A stretch of 52,646 nt of DNA from Deltaproteobacteria bacterium (GCA_022703375.1 JAKLDS010000011.1:1-52646), one strand, 5' to 3'. Positions 42,737-52,646 are shown, counted from the stretch's first letter. A program made the numbers and translations. Notes: generated by a model from the sequence alone, not told the origin.

Positions 42737-44416
42737 ATGACAGAGTCAGAGACATCACTTACCAACGATTTTATCCGTGACATCATTGACGAAGACTTAA
42801 GCATTGGCAAAAACGATGGCAAAGTCGCCACCCGTTTTCCGCCGGAGCCCAACGGCTATATCCATATCGGACATGCCAAATCCGTGTGCCTCAACTTCGG
42901 TATTGCCAAACAGTACCAGGGAACCTGCAACCTCCGGCTCGACGATACCGATCCACTGGGCGAATCCATGGAGTATGTGGAATCAATCATTCGTGATGTC
43001 CGCTGGCTGGGCTTTGATTGGGGAAATCGCCTTTATTATGCATCCGACTATTTCGAGAAACTTTATTCCTTCGCCGTCGAGCTTATCAAAAAAGGCGATG
43101 CCTATGTGTGCAGTTTAAGCGCCGATGAAATACGGGAATACCGCGGCACATTTACCGAACCGGGCAAGGATAGCCCCTTCCGCAACCGCCCTATCGAAGA
43201 GAATCTGAATATGTTTGCGCGGATGCGGCAAGGCGAGTTTGCCGACGGCGCCCATGTTCTGCGCGCCAAAATTGACATGGCCTCGCCCAACATCGTCATG
43301 CGTGATCCCATTATCTACCGCATCAAGCGCGAGCCCCATTATCGGACGGGAAATAAATGGGTGATTTATCCGATGTATGATTTTGCCCACTGCCTTTCTG
43401 ACGCGCTGGAAGGAATCACCCATTCCATCTGCACGCTGGAATTTGAAAACAACCGTCCTTTGTACGACTGGTTTGTGGAAAGATTAATCGAGGGCAACAG
43501 ACCGCGACAGATTGAATTTGCCCGGCTGAATTTAAGTTACACAGTATTGAGCAAACGGCGATTGATTGAACTTGTCCAAAAGAATCTGGTGCAAGGCTGG
43601 GATGACCCCAGAATGCCGACTGTCACGGGAATGCGTCGCCGCGGCTACACGCCTGCCGCCATCCGTAATTTCTGCGTCGCCATCGGCGTGGCGAAAAATG
43701 ATAATTTGATTGATGTGTCGCTTTTGGAGCATTGTGTCCGGGAAGACTTAAACGAAAACGCGCCGCGCGCCATGTGCGTTTTGCGGCCGCTGAAAGTCTT
43801 GATTGATAATTATCCGGAAACGCAGACGGAAGATTTTGAAATTGCCAACCATCCGCAAAAACCGGAAATGGGATCGAGAAAAGTTCCCTTCTCTCGCGTC
43901 CTTTACATCGAGCGCGATGATTTTATGGAAGACCCGCCGAAAAAATATCATCGTCTCGGCACCGGCCGGGAAGTCCGATTGCGTGGCGCTTATATTATTA
44001 AATTTAAAAAAATGGTGAAAGATGAAAAAACCGGTGAAGTGACGCAACTGCATTGTACTTATGACGAGCAAACACGCAATGCGCCGCCCGCGGACGGCCG
44101 CAAGGTGCAGGGAGTTATTCACTGGGTATCGGCCGCGCACTGCGCGCCCGCGGAAGTGCGCCTTTATGACCGCCTTTTCAGCAGCGAAAATCCCGGCGCC
44201 GAAGAAGAATTCATCAATTTCTTAAACAAAGACTCGCTGGAAGTCCTGACCGGCTGCTTCGCCGAAGCGAGCCTGAAAGATGCCCAGCCGCTGAGCAAAT
44301 ATCAGTTTGAAAGACTGGGATATTTTTGCGTTGATGAAAAGGACTCTAAAGCAGATAAACTGGTATTTAACCGTGTTGTGGCGCTGAGGGATTCGTGGGC
44401 AAAGGTCGCCAGGTGA
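42737..44416 (+). CDS. glnS: Glutaminyl-tRNA synthetase
   Basis: A 559-aa class I synthetase that charges tRNA-Gln directly. The HIGH motif appears as [16 protein letters not shown] near 33-48 and the KMSKS equivalent as VLSKRRL near 260; [24 protein letters not shown] and the beta-barrel anticodon domain ([16 protein letters not shown]) are typical of GlnRS rather than GluRS. Start chosen at 42737 because AAGGAG lies upstream; the frame is open to 42695, but that lies at the predicted transcription start. A tRNA-Gln gene is 2.3 kb downstream. Confidence 0.96.
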   Translation: MTESETSLTNDFIRDIIDEDLSIGKNDGKVATRFPPEPNGYIHIGHAKSVCLNFGIAKQYQGTCNLRLDDTDPLGESMEYVESIIRDVRWLGFDWGNRLYYASDYFEKLYSFAVELIKKGDAYVCSLSADEIREYRGTFTEPGKDSPFRNRPIEENLNMFARMRQGEFADGAHVLRAKIDMASPNIVMRDPIIYRIKREPHYRTGNKWVIYPMYDFAHCLSDALEGITHSICTLEFENNRPLYDWFVERLIEGNRPRQIEFARLNLSYTVLSKRRLIELVQKNLVQGWDDPRMPTVTGMRRRGYTPAAIRNFCVAIGVAKNDNLIDVSLLEHCVREDLNENAPRAMCVLRPLKVLIDNYPETQTEDFEIANHPQKPEMGSRKVPFSRVLYIERDDFMEDPPKKYHRLGTGREVRLRGAYIIKFKKMVKDEKTGEVTQLHCTYDEQTRNAPPADGRKVQGVIHWVSAAHCAPAEVRLYDRLFSSENPGAEEEFINFLNKDSLEVLTGCFAEASLKDAQPLSKYQFERLGYFCVDEKDSKADKLVFNRVVALRDSWAKVAR

Positions 44417-44838
44417 TAGAACCGGCAAAACGAAGATTGTATATATTAAACGGGGCATGAGTTTCGTCGCATATTGCAAAATTGAAGGAGTCTAGAAACG
44501 ATAAAACCGAGGGAAAAGGTGGCGAAAATCGAAAAAGCGTTAAGTTGAGTTAAACAAGGATTTGACCCCCATATCATAAGCGGTTCGACGGGGAAAGGCG
44601 ATTGTGGATGACAATTCATATTTGCTGGAATGAAACTCAGTTGCCTGATTTGCTGGCTGGATTTATATTTTGAAGTACGTCCCTCGTATGCTCGTATCCT
44701 CATATCCCCCCTTGCCTTTTCGGGTAGCCGGATTCGCCATTGTTTCCGGCGAAGGAATATTCCGCAATCACCCGTCAGATTGAAAATGAAATATGTAAGA
44801 AACGGTATTGCAGCAAAAAATAAAACAAAGGATAGACA
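44417..44838. other. Intergenic region before the potassium channel gene
   Basis: About 420 bp without a supportable gene. It holds two mutually exclusive short stems, GCCGGA/TCCGGC (44727-44750) and TTCGCC/GGCGAA (44733-44753), about 90 bases before the channel start. Otherwise I see nothing. Confidence 0.4.
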
Positions 44839-46557
44839 GTGAAATTTCTTCCGGCCATATTCAGTTCGATTTATTCCAGTAAAATAACGAAAGAAAATAT
44901 TTTCGTGCCTCTGAAATACCTGCTGGCGCTGGCTTTACTGGTAACGTTATACAGTACGATATTTCACTTTCTGATGGAACTGGAAGGACAGAACCATTCC
45001 TGGATTACCGGTTTTTACTGGACGCTGGTGGTCATGTCCACTTTGGGATTCGGCGATATCACTTTTACCAGCGACATCGGACGAATATTTTCCATGCTGG
45101 TTCTTCTTTCCGGAGTTGTTTTGCTGCTGGTTTTACTGCCTTTTGTATTCATCAAATTCTTTTTTGCCCCCTGGATGGATGCCCAGTCGCGCAGGCGCGC
45201 GCCGCGCGAACTGCCGCCGGAAACACACAACCACGTTATAATCACTAATTATGATCCTGTGACGGCGGCGCTGATTGAAAAACTTGAAGACCACGGCAGG
45301 GATTACATTGTTATCGTTGAAGAATTCAATAAAGCGATGGGGCTTTACGATAAGAATATCCGCGTGGCCATTGGAAACATAGACGATCTGCAGACATATG
45401 AAAAAATGCGCATTGCAAACTGCGCGATGGTAGTGGCAACAAACTCCGATCAGATTAACACCAACATTGCTCTGACCATCAGAGAAAATCACGAACATGT
45501 GCCTGTTATTACAACGGCGGAATCGCCTCATTCATTTGACATTCTGCAACTGGCGGGAAGTTCTCTGGTGCTGCAACTGCATGAGTTGCTGGGATCATCA
45601 CTGGCTTCCTGGACGCTGATCGGTGATTGCAAATCCAACATTATCGGACGGTACAAACAGCTTGTCGTCGCTCATTCCCCCGTGATGGGAACGCCACTGG
45701 TGGATAAGACACTGGCGGAAAGTAAAATCCGCGAAACTTTCGGCCTGGCTGTGGTCGGTATCTGGGAAAGAGGAAAATTCGTCATTCCGTACGCCGACAA
45801 AAAAATCGAGCGCACCAGCATTCTGGTGCTTGCCGGTTCAGAAGAAGCACTGGCCAATTATGATGAAGTATATTCATTTTATCATATTTACAAAGTGGCG
45901 GGTGATCCGGTGATGATCGTCGGAGGAGGAAGGGTCGGCAAGGCGATTGCCGCCCGGTTTGAACAGTCGGAAATACCATATCTGATTATCGAAAAATCGC
46001 GCCGCCGGAATCAGGAAGATAAAAAATATGTTTTTGGCGACGCCGCCGATATTCACACCTTGGAGAAAGCCTGGTTTGAAAAGGCGCCCGCGGCTCTTAT
46101 TACCTCTCATGATGACGCAACCAATATTTATCTGACAAAATATCTGAGAAGCCTGCGCCCGGATATGCAGATTCTCAGCCGCGCCAGCGAGGACCGCAAT
46201 GTATCCACTCTGCACCGGGCGGGCGCGGATTTCGTCATGTCCTACGCATCGCTCGGTGCCAATGCAGTCTTCAATTTCCTTATCAATGAGGAAACTACGC
46301 TGCTTTCTGAAGGATTGAATTTTTTCCATCTGCAAACACCGGAAGCTTTGATTGGTAAGACGCTTGCGGAATCGGCGATTCGCCAGCGCACCGGCTGCAC
46401 ACTGATCGCCATCCAGAAAAAAGAAGCAACATTGGTCAATCCTGAACCAACGACTGTCATGGAACATGATGACGAACTGATTCTTATCGGAACATTTGAC
46501 GCCGAAGGAACCTTCCTGGACGAGTTCAGTAAAAAACCTGATATCTTCGGTAAATAA
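44839..46557 (+). CDS. Potassium channel with tandem RCK (TrkA-N/TrkA-C) domains
   Basis: A 572-aa protein. Residues 25-115 are a two-helix pore module with filter T-L-G-F-G-D near 68-73, a variant of TVGYGD. Two RCK units follow: TrkA-N from about 132 (HVIITNYDPVTAALIEKL, with a degenerate nucleotide loop) with TrkA-C to about 340, then a second TrkA-N from about 354 with an intact Rossmann loop VGGGRVGKA, and TrkA-C to about 565. It is thus a ligand-gated K+ channel or pump-like regulator of the inner membrane. The start is GTG at 44839, seven bases after AAGGA. Confidence 0.9.
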   Translation: MKFLPAIFSSIYSSKITKENIFVPLKYLLALALLVTLYSTIFHFLMELEGQNHSWITGFYWTLVVMSTLGFGDITFTSDIGRIFSMLVLLSGVVLLLVLLPFVFIKFFFAPWMDAQSRRRAPRELPPETHNHVIITNYDPVTAALIEKLEDHGRDYIVIVEEFNKAMGLYDKNIRVAIGNIDDLQTYEKMRIANCAMVVATNSDQINTNIALTIRENHEHVPVITTAESPHSFDILQLAGSSLVLQLHELLGSSLASWTLIGDCKSNIIGRYKQLVVAHSPVMGTPLVDKTLAESKIRETFGLAVVGIWERGKFVIPYADKKIERTSILVLAGSEEALANYDEVYSFYHIYKVAGDPVMIVGGGRVGKAIAARFEQSEIPYLIIEKSRRRNQEDKKYVFGDAADIHTLEKAWFEKAPAALITSHDDATNIYLTKYLRSLRPDMQILSRASEDRNVSTLHRAGADFVMSYASLGANAVFNFLINEETTLLSEGLNFFHLQTPEALIGKTLAESAIRQRTGCTLIAIQKKEATLVNPEPTTVMEHDDELILIGTFDAEGTFLDEFSKKPDIFGK

Positions 46558-46746
46558 TTTTTCGCGGGAAATCACCTCTGTAAAGCCGGAAGGATTTTCC
46601 CGAATCCCGATGGCAAGCTGTGAAACCGCAGGCGCCATGCCTCACATTTCAGCCGCGTCCTGCCATAAATATTCGTTCACTGGTTGAAACTCTAATTTTT
46701 CCAGAAATAATATTATTATCCGGGTTTATCAGGAAAGATGAAAAAA

Positions 46747-46820
46747 TGGCTGGGGAACAAGGATTCGAACCTTGATTAACGGAGTCAGAGTCCGGCGTCC
46801 TACCATTGAACGATTCCCCA
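46747..46820 (-). tRNA. tRNA-Gln (anticodon CTG)
   Basis: On the minus strand TGGGGAA pairs with TTCCCCA (acceptor stem), followed by discriminator G and an encoded CCA (46747-46749). The anticodon loop ACTCTGACT gives CTG, reading CAG codons; the T arm has GGTTCGAATCC. A T6 run follows CCA. G73 and the weak first pair (T-A) are identity features of tRNA-Gln recognised by GlnRS, which is encoded at 42737. Confidence 0.95.
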
Positions 46821-46878
46821 GTAGGTTTTATTAACAACTTCGCCCGAGGCAGGGTTGCTTGCGCTGGCGGGCGGCGTC

Positions 46879-46907
46879 TATATAATGCTATTGACTTTTT
46901 ATGTCAA
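46879..46907 (-). promoter_or_regulatory. tRNA-Gln promoter
   Basis: TTGACA (46902-46907) and TATATA (46879-46884) on the minus strand, 17-bp spacer. The bases after the -10 box (GACGCCGCCCGCC) are GC-rich, the discriminator type typical of stringently controlled stable-RNA promoters. The leader to the tRNA is about 50 bases. Confidence 0.65.
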
Positions 46908-47018
46908 CAATTTTTCTTCACTTATTTTTCGCTCCAAGTCACCCGTAAAAACCAACAAATATGTGTGTTTTCCATCCTGGCGCTGAGCAAAATTCCATCA
47001 TTTAATACGCCCTTTTTG

Positions 47019-47405
47019 CTACTTCACGCAAACTACCGGGCATTGCGCTTCGAGGATAACGAACTGGGCATTCGAACCCATCAGAAGTTTTCCCACACGG
47101 GATAGCTTCTTTACGCCCACAATTATTTCATCCACCTTATTATCTTTCGCAAAATCAACAATATCCTCGCCGGGAAACGTTCCGCGGATAAGCAGATGAG
47201 TCTGACACTTGATTCCATCTTCGGCAAACAGGGATTTTACTTTTTCCAGATTTTCCAATGCCCTGTTTTCCGCCTCCAGAGAGTTTCCCTTATCCATGGA
47301 AGTGATTACATGAACAGTAGCTCCGAAAGCCAGCGCATGCTTTTTTGCCAGTTGCAGCGCTTTTTTTGCCGGAGCGCCGCCATCATATCCAACTAAAATT
47401 TTCAT
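47019..47405 (-). CDS. Universal stress protein (UspA family)
   Basis: A 128-aa single-domain UspA-like protein. It starts KILVGYDGGAPAKKALQLA and ends with GKLLMGSNAQFVILEAQCPVVCVK. The ATP-binding G-x2-G-x9-G-S/T motif is only partly kept (GVKKLSRVGKLLMGS), so nucleotide binding is uncertain. Cytoplasmic stress-survival proteins; no operon partner here, as the RND genes lie on the same strand 88 bp upstream with their own end. Confidence 0.9.
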   Translation of the reverse strand: MKILVGYDGGAPAKKALQLAKKHALAFGATVHVITSMDKGNSLEAENRALENLEKVKSLFAEDGIKCQTHLLIRGTFPGEDIVDFAKDNKVDEIIVGVKKLSRVGKLLMGSNAQFVILEAQCPVVCVK

Positions 47406-47492
47406 ATTTTGCTCCTCTTTTAATTTAGCCCCGACTGATTTCGTCTGCCGTTGATAATAAGCGGCAGATATCTTTACAACATCAGCCGCCGG

Positions 47493-50400
47493 TTAAACCT
47501 TCCCGGCTTCTGACTTCCGGCGGCTTAATTTGTCCAGATAAACATAAAATACCGGTGTTACGTAAAGCGTCAGCATCTGCGAGAAGAGCAACCCGCCGAC
47601 AACGGCCACGCCCAGCGGCCGGCGTGATGCGCCGCCTGCCCCATAACCGATGGCAATGGGCAGGGCTCCCAGCAGGGCAGCCATTGTCGTCATCATAATG
47701 GGACGGAAGCGAATCAAACAGGCCTGATAGATGGAATCTTCCGCATTCAGTTTGTCGTTTTTCTCCGCCTCCAGAGCGAAATCAACCATCATAATGCCGT
47801 TTTTCTTGACGAGTCCCACCAGCATGATGATGCCGACAAAGGCATAAATATCAAGTTCCAGATTGAAGATGAGCAGGGAAAGAATCGCCCCGAATCCCGC
47901 CAGCGGCAGCGCCGAAAGTATGGTGACGGGATGAATGAAGCTTTCATAGAGAATGCCCAGAACAACATAGATGATAAAAACAGTAACCAGCAGCAGAAAG
48001 CCCAGATTGCCGAACGACTGGCTAAAGGCCGCGCCCGCGCCTTCAAACTGGCCGGAAATGTTGGCAGGCAACTCCGCCCGCGCCAGATCGTTGATTGCCG
48101 CCATCGCTTTATCAATCGGGTAACCGTCTTTAAGATTAAAAGAAATGGTGGCGGAAGGCAGCTGTCCGGAATGATTGACGGCCAGCGGAACGACTCTTTC
48201 CTCCAGTTTCGCAATTGTGCTCAGGGGAATCAGGTTGCCCTTATCCGACTTGATATGCAGTTTGTTGAGAACGGAGGCGTCGCGCTGATACTCATTATCC
48301 AACTCCAGAAAAACATAGTATTCATTACTGGTGCCGTAGATTGTGGAAACTGTCCGGGAGCCGAAAGCGGAAAAAAGCATTTCCTGAATCTGGCCGAAAT
48401 TCAATCCCAGGGCGGCGGCCTTTTCCCTGTCCACTTCAATCTGCATCTTCGGGCTGCGGATTTGCACATCGGACTGGACATCGGCCAGCCCCGGCAATGC
48501 GGCGATTTTATCTTTCATTTTTTCGGCGTAGCTATAAAGATCATTTAAATTATTTGTCTGAAGAGTATATTGCCAGGCGGCATTAACATGCCTTCCCCCG
48601 ACCATAATCGGCGGCGGATTGAAAGGAAAGGCGACAACACCCGGAATAGAATTGATATCCGGACGCAGGCGATTGATAATTTCATCCACCGATTCGCGGC
48701 GCTGCGAGCCTTCTTTAAGAGTAACCAGCGCAAATCCGGAATTGTTGTTTCCTCCCACATAGGCAAACACCGCCTTGACATTCTGGTCTTTGCGCAATTT
48801 TTCATTAATCAGGGTTTGATGATCAACCATATAATTAAAGGAAACCCGATCGTCGGCCTGAGAGGCGACAATGAAATAATCCTGATCCTGGGAAGGAATG
48901 AATCCCTTTTTAACAATCATAAAAAGGAATACCGATGCCATAATCGTCACGAGCGTGAAGAGCAGCGCCCAGCGGCGGTGCACCAGCACCCATTTGAGCG
49001 TCCGGCCGTAGAAGGCCAAAATGCTGTTGAATATCCGCTCGGAAGATTCATAGAAACGCCCTTTGTTTTTCTGGGAATAATCGCTCAGCATTCTGCTGCA
49101 AAGCATCGGCGTCAGTGTCAGCGATATGAAACCGGAAACAACAATCGCCACACCGATGCTGACCGCGAATTCGCGGAACAGGCGGCCGATAATTCCCCCC
49201 ATGAAAAGAATCGGAATAAAAACAACCACCAGGGAAATTGTCATGGAAAGAATAGTGAATCCGATTTCTCTGGCGCCGGTCAGAGACGCTTCCATCGCCG
49301 ATTCGCCCATCTCCATCCTTCTGATGATATTTTCCATCATCACGACGGCATCGTCCACGACAAAACCCACCGATAGCGTGAGCGCCATCAGCGAGAGATT
49401 ATTCAGGCTGTAACCGAGTTTGTACATGACGGCAAACGTGGCAATGATGGAAAGCGGCACCGCGATACCCGGAATAATCGTCGGTTTCCAGGCGCGGATA
49501 AAAAGAAATATCACCAGAACAACCAGGCCGATTGTCAGAAGCAGCGTGAATTGCACGTCGTCAATTGATTCCCGGACATAAATTGACTGATCGTAAAGAA
49601 GAAAGACTTCGATGGCCTTGGGCATCATTGAGCTGAGCCGCGGCATCGTCTTGCGAATATCATCGGCTATGCGCACCGTGTTGGAACCCGGCTGTTTCGA
49701 GATGGCCAGAACAATCGCCGTGTATTGAGAATCTTTTGTCAGAAACCAGAGTTTCGCCTTTTCATAATCAACACCTTCAACAGCTTTGCCGATATCCTCA
49801 ATGCGGACAGGATTGCCGTTCTTTCTCGTAATTATCAGACGGTTGTATTCTTCCGCCGATGTCAGCTGGCCGTTAGAGTCAATTGTAACGTTCTGATAAT
49901 CGCCGTCCAGCGAACCGCCGGGCATATTGACGTTGTTGAGTTTGAGGGCGTTGGCTATTTCATTGAGGCCGATTCCTCTGGCCGCCATGGCATCGGGATT
50001 AATCTTGATGCGAAAAGCCTTCTTCTGGGACCCCATCACCTTGACTTCCGCAACGCCGTCAATCGTGGAGAGATAGCCCGTCACAAAAGATTCCGCGTAA
50101 TCCTGAACCTCCGACATGGGCATGGTCTGGGAAGTCATGATAAAATACATAATCGGCTGTTCGGCCGGATTGGTTTTGCGGAAAGACGGGGGATTGGGCA
50201 TGGTTGTGCTGTCCGGCAGCAGCCCGCGGGCTGCGGCGATGGCCGTATTGACATCCTGAGCGGCGGCATCAATATTTTTTTCCAGGGAAAATTGCAGGGT
50301 AATGGTCGTTGATCCCAGGGTGTTCTGGGAAGACATGGATTCGAGCCCGGCAATCCGGGTGAATTCCTTTTCCAGCGGCGTGGCGACAACCGACGCCATG

Positions 50401-50573
50401 GTTTCCGGGCTGGCGCCTGCGACACTGGCCGTCACCTGAATTGTCGGATAATCAACATTGGGCAGATTATTAATCGGCAGACTTTTATAGCTGAAGACAC
50501 CGAAAAATAAAATAGTAATCATGACCAGAATGGTCATAACGGGTCTGCGTATCCATACTTCCGATAAATTCAA
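47493..50573 (-). CDS. RND multidrug efflux permease (AcrB/MdtB, HAE1 family)
   Basis: A 1026-aa inner-membrane pump subunit with 12 hydrophobic segments and two large periplasmic loops, the standard length. The start SEVWIRRPVMTILVMITI, the proton-relay aspartates in GFVVDDAVVMMENI near 400, GFISLTLTPMLCSRML and the lysine in MLVGLVKKNGIMMVDFA near 930 are typical. It exchanges protons for drugs or other amphipathic compounds and works with the adaptor and TolC-like proteins encoded just upstream. It starts with TTG at 50573, after GGGCGG, 14 bp from the adaptor stop. Confidence 0.96.
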   Translation of the reverse strand: MNLSEVWIRRPVMTILVMITILFFGVFSYKSLPINNLPNVDYPTIQVTASVAGASPETMASVVATPLEKEFTRIAGLESMSSQNTLGSTTITLQFSLEKNIDAAAQDVNTAIAAARGLLPDSTTMPNPPSFRKTNPAEQPIMYFIMTSQTMPMSEVQDYAESFVTGYLSTIDGVAEVKVMGSQKKAFRIKINPDAMAARGIGLNEIANALKLNNVNMPGGSLDGDYQNVTIDSNGQLTSAEEYNRLIITRKNGNPVRIEDIGKAVEGVDYEKAKLWFLTKDSQYTAIVLAISKQPGSNTVRIADDIRKTMPRLSSMMPKAIEVFLLYDQSIYVRESIDDVQFTLLLTIGLVVLVIFLFIRAWKPTIIPGIAVPLSIIATFAVMYKLGYSLNNLSLMALTLSVGFVVDDAVVMMENIIRRMEMGESAMEASLTGAREIGFTILSMTISLVVVFIPILFMGGIIGRLFREFAVSIGVAIVVSGFISLTLTPMLCSRMLSDYSQKNKGRFYESSERIFNSILAFYGRTLKWVLVHRRWALLFTLVTIMASVFLFMIVKKGFIPSQDQDYFIVASQADDRVSFNYMVDHQTLINEKLRKDQNVKAVFAYVGGNNNSGFALVTLKEGSQRRESVDEIINRLRPDINSIPGVVAFPFNPPPIMVGGRHVNAAWQYTLQTNNLNDLYSYAEKMKDKIAALPGLADVQSDVQIRSPKMQIEVDREKAAALGLNFGQIQEMLFSAFGSRTVSTIYGTSNEYYVFLELDNEYQRDASVLNKLHIKSDKGNLIPLSTIAKLEERVVPLAVNHSGQLPSATISFNLKDGYPIDKAMAAINDLARAELPANISGQFEGAGAAFSQSFGNLGFLLLVTVFIIYVVLGILYESFIHPVTILSALPLAGFGAILSLLIFNLELDIYAFVGIIMLVGLVKKNGIMMVDFALEAEKNDKLNAEDSIYQACLIRFRPIMMTTMAALLGALPIAIGYGAGGASRRPLGVAVVGGLLFSQMLTLYVTPVFYVYLDKLSRRKSEAGKV

Positions 50574-50587
50574 TTTTTTTCCGCCCT

Positions 50588-51709
50588 TTAATCAGTCTTT
50601 TTTCCCTTTGATAACTCAGCCTCGACAACCTTGAAGCCTTCTTTCAGCTTGAAGTGGCCATCGGTGACAACAATATCGCCGGCCTGAACGCCTGCGTTAA
50701 TCACTGCTTCGTTGCCGTAAATCCTGTCTACTTCGACCACCTGCCGGTGAACTGTCTTGTCCGCTCTGACGATGAAGACATATTTGCTTTCCTGGGCCAA
50801 CTGAACGGCAGCGGCCGGCACAACCGTGGCGGCCTCCTGCACTCTCAGCCACAGACCGACATTGACGAACTGACCCGGCCAGAGAAAACGATCGGCATTG
50901 GCAAATAATGCTTTGAGTTTGATGACGCCGGTATCGGGATCAACCGTATTGTCAATAAATTCCAGCCGGCCTTGCCGGGATGCTTCTTTTAATCCGGCAA
51001 CCCCGGCTTTGACTATCAACGGACTGACGGCGTTATATTTCTTTATTTCCGGCAAAAGCTTTTCCGGGACCGAAAATTTGACATACACGGGAGACATCTG
51101 GTTTAAAGAAACCAGCGCGGTGGAATTGGCGCTGACAACAGCGCCTTTATTTACCTGAAAGGCGCCTGCGCGGCCGTCCAGAGGAGCGCGAATGGAGCAG
51201 TAGGATAATTTTAAGGACGCATCTTCCACGGCCGCTTTGCTGTTGTTGAGAATGGCCTGTTGAACTGCGGCATTGGTTTTGAACTTCTCATATTCCGATT
51301 TGGCTACCGCTCCCTTTTTCATCAGAAAATCATAGCGTTCGGCCTCGGCGTTGTAATTGTCGAGTTGCGCCTGATCTTTGACCAGCATGGCCTGGGCTTT
51401 TCTCAGTTCCTCGCGGTAAGTCGCCGGATCAATGGTAAAGAGGATATCTCCTTTTTTAACATCCTGCCCTTCGCGAAAATTAATATCCATTATCTGCCCG
51501 GTCACCTGCGGGATGACGGTTACGGAACGGTAAGCCTCGACCGAGCCCACTGCCGGAATTGCGACGGGGATATCCTTTTTGACGGCCTGCCCCATATGAA
51601 CGGCTACGGCAGGATATCCCGCATCACTCTGCTCTTTCTTGCCGCAACCGCCAATAAATGACAAAAGAAGCAAAGAGCATAATCCCAACAACAATGATGT
51701 TTTTTTCAT
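50588..51709 (-). CDS. RND efflux periplasmic adaptor (membrane fusion) lipoprotein
   Basis: A 373-aa adaptor with a lipoprotein signal peptide (lipobox IGGC, Cys 22). The barrel-sandwich hybrid halves (VEAYRSVTVIPQVTGQIMDI near 60 and SIRAPLDGRAGAFQVNKGAVV near 175) flank an alpha-helical hairpin (about 105-165), followed by beta-barrel and membrane-proximal domains. It links the RND pump to the outer-membrane channel in the periplasm. Same operon as the permease (14-bp gap). Confidence 0.94.
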   Translation of the reverse strand: MKKTSLLLGLCSLLLLSFIGGCGKKEQSDAGYPAVAVHMGQAVKKDIPVAIPAVGSVEAYRSVTVIPQVTGQIMDINFREGQDVKKGDILFTIDPATYREELRKAQAMLVKDQAQLDNYNAEAERYDFLMKKGAVAKSEYEKFKTNAAVQQAILNNSKAAVEDASLKLSYCSIRAPLDGRAGAFQVNKGAVVSANSTALVSLNQMSPVYVKFSVPEKLLPEIKKYNAVSPLIVKAGVAGLKEASRQGRLEFIDNTVDPDTGVIKLKALFANADRFLWPGQFVNVGLWLRVQEAATVVPAAAVQLAQESKYVFIVRADKTVHRQVVEVDRIYGNEAVINAGVQAGDIVVTDGHFKLKEGFKVVEAELSKGKKTD

Positions 51710-51801
51710 TTATTATTCCCTTGAATAAATTCAAATAGATTAAACAAATTTAATGACCTCGCAAAATAAGCCGGAGACAGGGCGTCCGGATGCCCCAGTC
51801 A

Positions 51802-52646
51802 TCATTTTTTTCCTACCGCCTTTTCCATATTAGCTTCCGCTTTCTTATAATCATAAAGCGCTTTGATGTATTTCAATTTCGCATCCCCATAGGAAACAGT
51901 GGCATCGGTTACTTCCAGCGGCGTAGCCAGGCCGGCTTCATATTTCAAACCGGCGAGCTCCAGATTTTCCGTTGCCTGCCGCACCTGCAATTCCGTATCA
52001 CCGATTATGCGCGCCGCCTTTTCCATATTCAGGTAGGCTTTGCGCACTTCCATATTTATCTGCAGCCTCTGTGAATCTATCTTCGCCTGCACTTTTTTCA
52101 TTTCCGCTCTTTTTTCCGCCACCCTGTTTTTGGCGCCAAAACCTTCAAACAGGTTAAAGGAAACATTAACTCCGACATTCCAGCCTGACGAAAGAGCAAA
52201 ATCACTGCCGTCGGCGACATAGCCTGCCGTTCCCTTAATGCTGGGAAGATAATCCCGTTGGGCGGCTTCCATGGCTTGTCTGGCCGCTTCCATTTGCAGC
52301 GTCAGCGAGCGCAAATCGGGACGCAAGAGGTTGGCCTGCTGTAAAGATTCTTCCAGACTGAGGGGCTCCTTCCGGTAAGCCAGATTATCTTCGATATCAT
52401 AAGCCGGAGCCGCAAAAATACCCATCGCGTTATTGAGGGAAACCACGGCCAGCTTCAAATCGTTTTCCGATTGCAGCAGATCCAGTTTCGCATTGCTCAA
52501 ATCCACTTCCGCTTTGGTTACGTCATATTTCGATTTCGTTCCGGCCTGAAAGAAGAGCAGCGCCTTTTCCCGGTGACTTCGATATTTGCCGACCTTTTCT
52601 TTATTGACTGCCGTCTCGCGTTTAACGCGCAACAGATCATAGTAAG
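51802..52646 (-). CDS. TolC-family outer-membrane efflux protein, C-terminal part
   Basis: About 280 residues of a TolC-like protein; its 5' end lies beyond the window (the frame is open to the last base). Repeated helical segments (AGTKSKYDVTKAEVDLSNAKLDLL and AGLATPLEVTDATVSYGDAKLKYI) are the two homologous TolC halves, and the beta segment NVGVNVSFNLFEGFG is the outer-membrane strand region. It forms the exit duct for the adjacent RND pump. First gene of the three as seen here. Confidence 0.93.
   Translation of the reverse strand, partial: YYDLLRVKRETAVNKEKVGKYRSHREKALLFFQAGTKSKYDVTKAEVDLSNAKLDLLQSENDLKLAVVSLNNAMGIFAAPAYDIEDNLAYRKEPLSLEESLQQANLLRPDLRSLTLQMEAARQAMEAAQRDYLPSIKGTAGYVADGSDFALSSGWNVGVNVSFNLFEGFGAKNRVAEKRAEMKKVQAKIDSQRLQINMEVRKAYLNMEKAARIIGDTELQVRQATENLELAGLKYEAGLATPLEVTDATVSYGDAKLKYIKALYDYKKAEANMEKAVGKK

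Overview
The window reads as chromosomal DNA of a strictly anaerobic, Gram-negative bacterium, most likely a deltaproteobacterium (Desulfobacterota) of the Syntrophales/Smithella type. The basis is the gene mix: oxygen-defence enzymes of anaerobes (rubrerythrin, rubredoxin, flavodiiron protein), indolepyruvate:ferredoxin oxidoreductase, 4-hydroxybutyryl-CoA dehydratase with its CoA-transferase, a tungstate transporter, and outer-membrane proteins plus a tripartite RND pump. The taxon is an inference from gene content; there is no rRNA here.

Layout. 1-568: end of a type II secretion/type IV pilus ATPase. 813-6798 (all minus): flavodiiron protein, rubredoxin, rubrerythrin, a MipA-like outer-membrane protein, a small holin-like membrane protein and mutS, closely packed or overlapping. 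6.8-10.4 kb (minus): an accessory patch with a zeta-toxin remnant and its small partner, a lipoprotein hydrolase, a YgiT/DUF4258 toxin-antitoxin pair flanked by direct repeats, a HEPN/MNT pair whose HEPN gene is frameshifted, palindromic repeats and a cupin protein. 10.5-13.8 kb: one exported WD40-caspase protein. 14-22.9 kb (minus): iorAB with an FrhB-like ferredoxin protein, the AMMECR1/MEMO pair, a cysteine synthase-cysteinyl-tRNA synthetase fusion, a DUF1178 protein and a molybdate-binding protein. 23-24.4 kb: a broken XRE-cupin regulator and a small unknown gene.

24.8-29.3 kb (plus): an exported metallo-beta-lactamase-fold protein, NADP isocitrate dehydrogenase overlapping rlmN, and a short-chain dehydrogenase preceded by a perfect 12-bp inverted repeat. 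29.4-32.5 kb (minus): 4-hydroxybutyryl-CoA dehydratase, CoA-transferase and a small CxxC protein. 32.8-38.2 kb (plus): an unknown conserved protein, then a tungstate-type locus in which a HTH regulator with a periplasmic-binding-protein-like sensor precedes two binding proteins, permease and ATPase. 38.4-40.8 kb: membrane PAS-GGDEF protein. 40.9-42.6 kb: NCS2 permease with a C-terminal HATPase-like domain. 42.7-46.8 kb: glnS, a tandem-RCK potassium channel and tRNA-Gln(CTG). 47-52.6 kb (minus): universal stress protein and an RND efflux operon whose TolC gene runs off the window.

The most unusual points are the CysK-CysRS fusion, the permease-HATPase fusion, the exported 14-repeat WD40-caspase, the altered iron-sulfur ligand spacing in the dehydratase, a family of palindromic intergenic elements with the shared core AGGCGTA...TACG, and several genes broken by single-base homopolymer changes.
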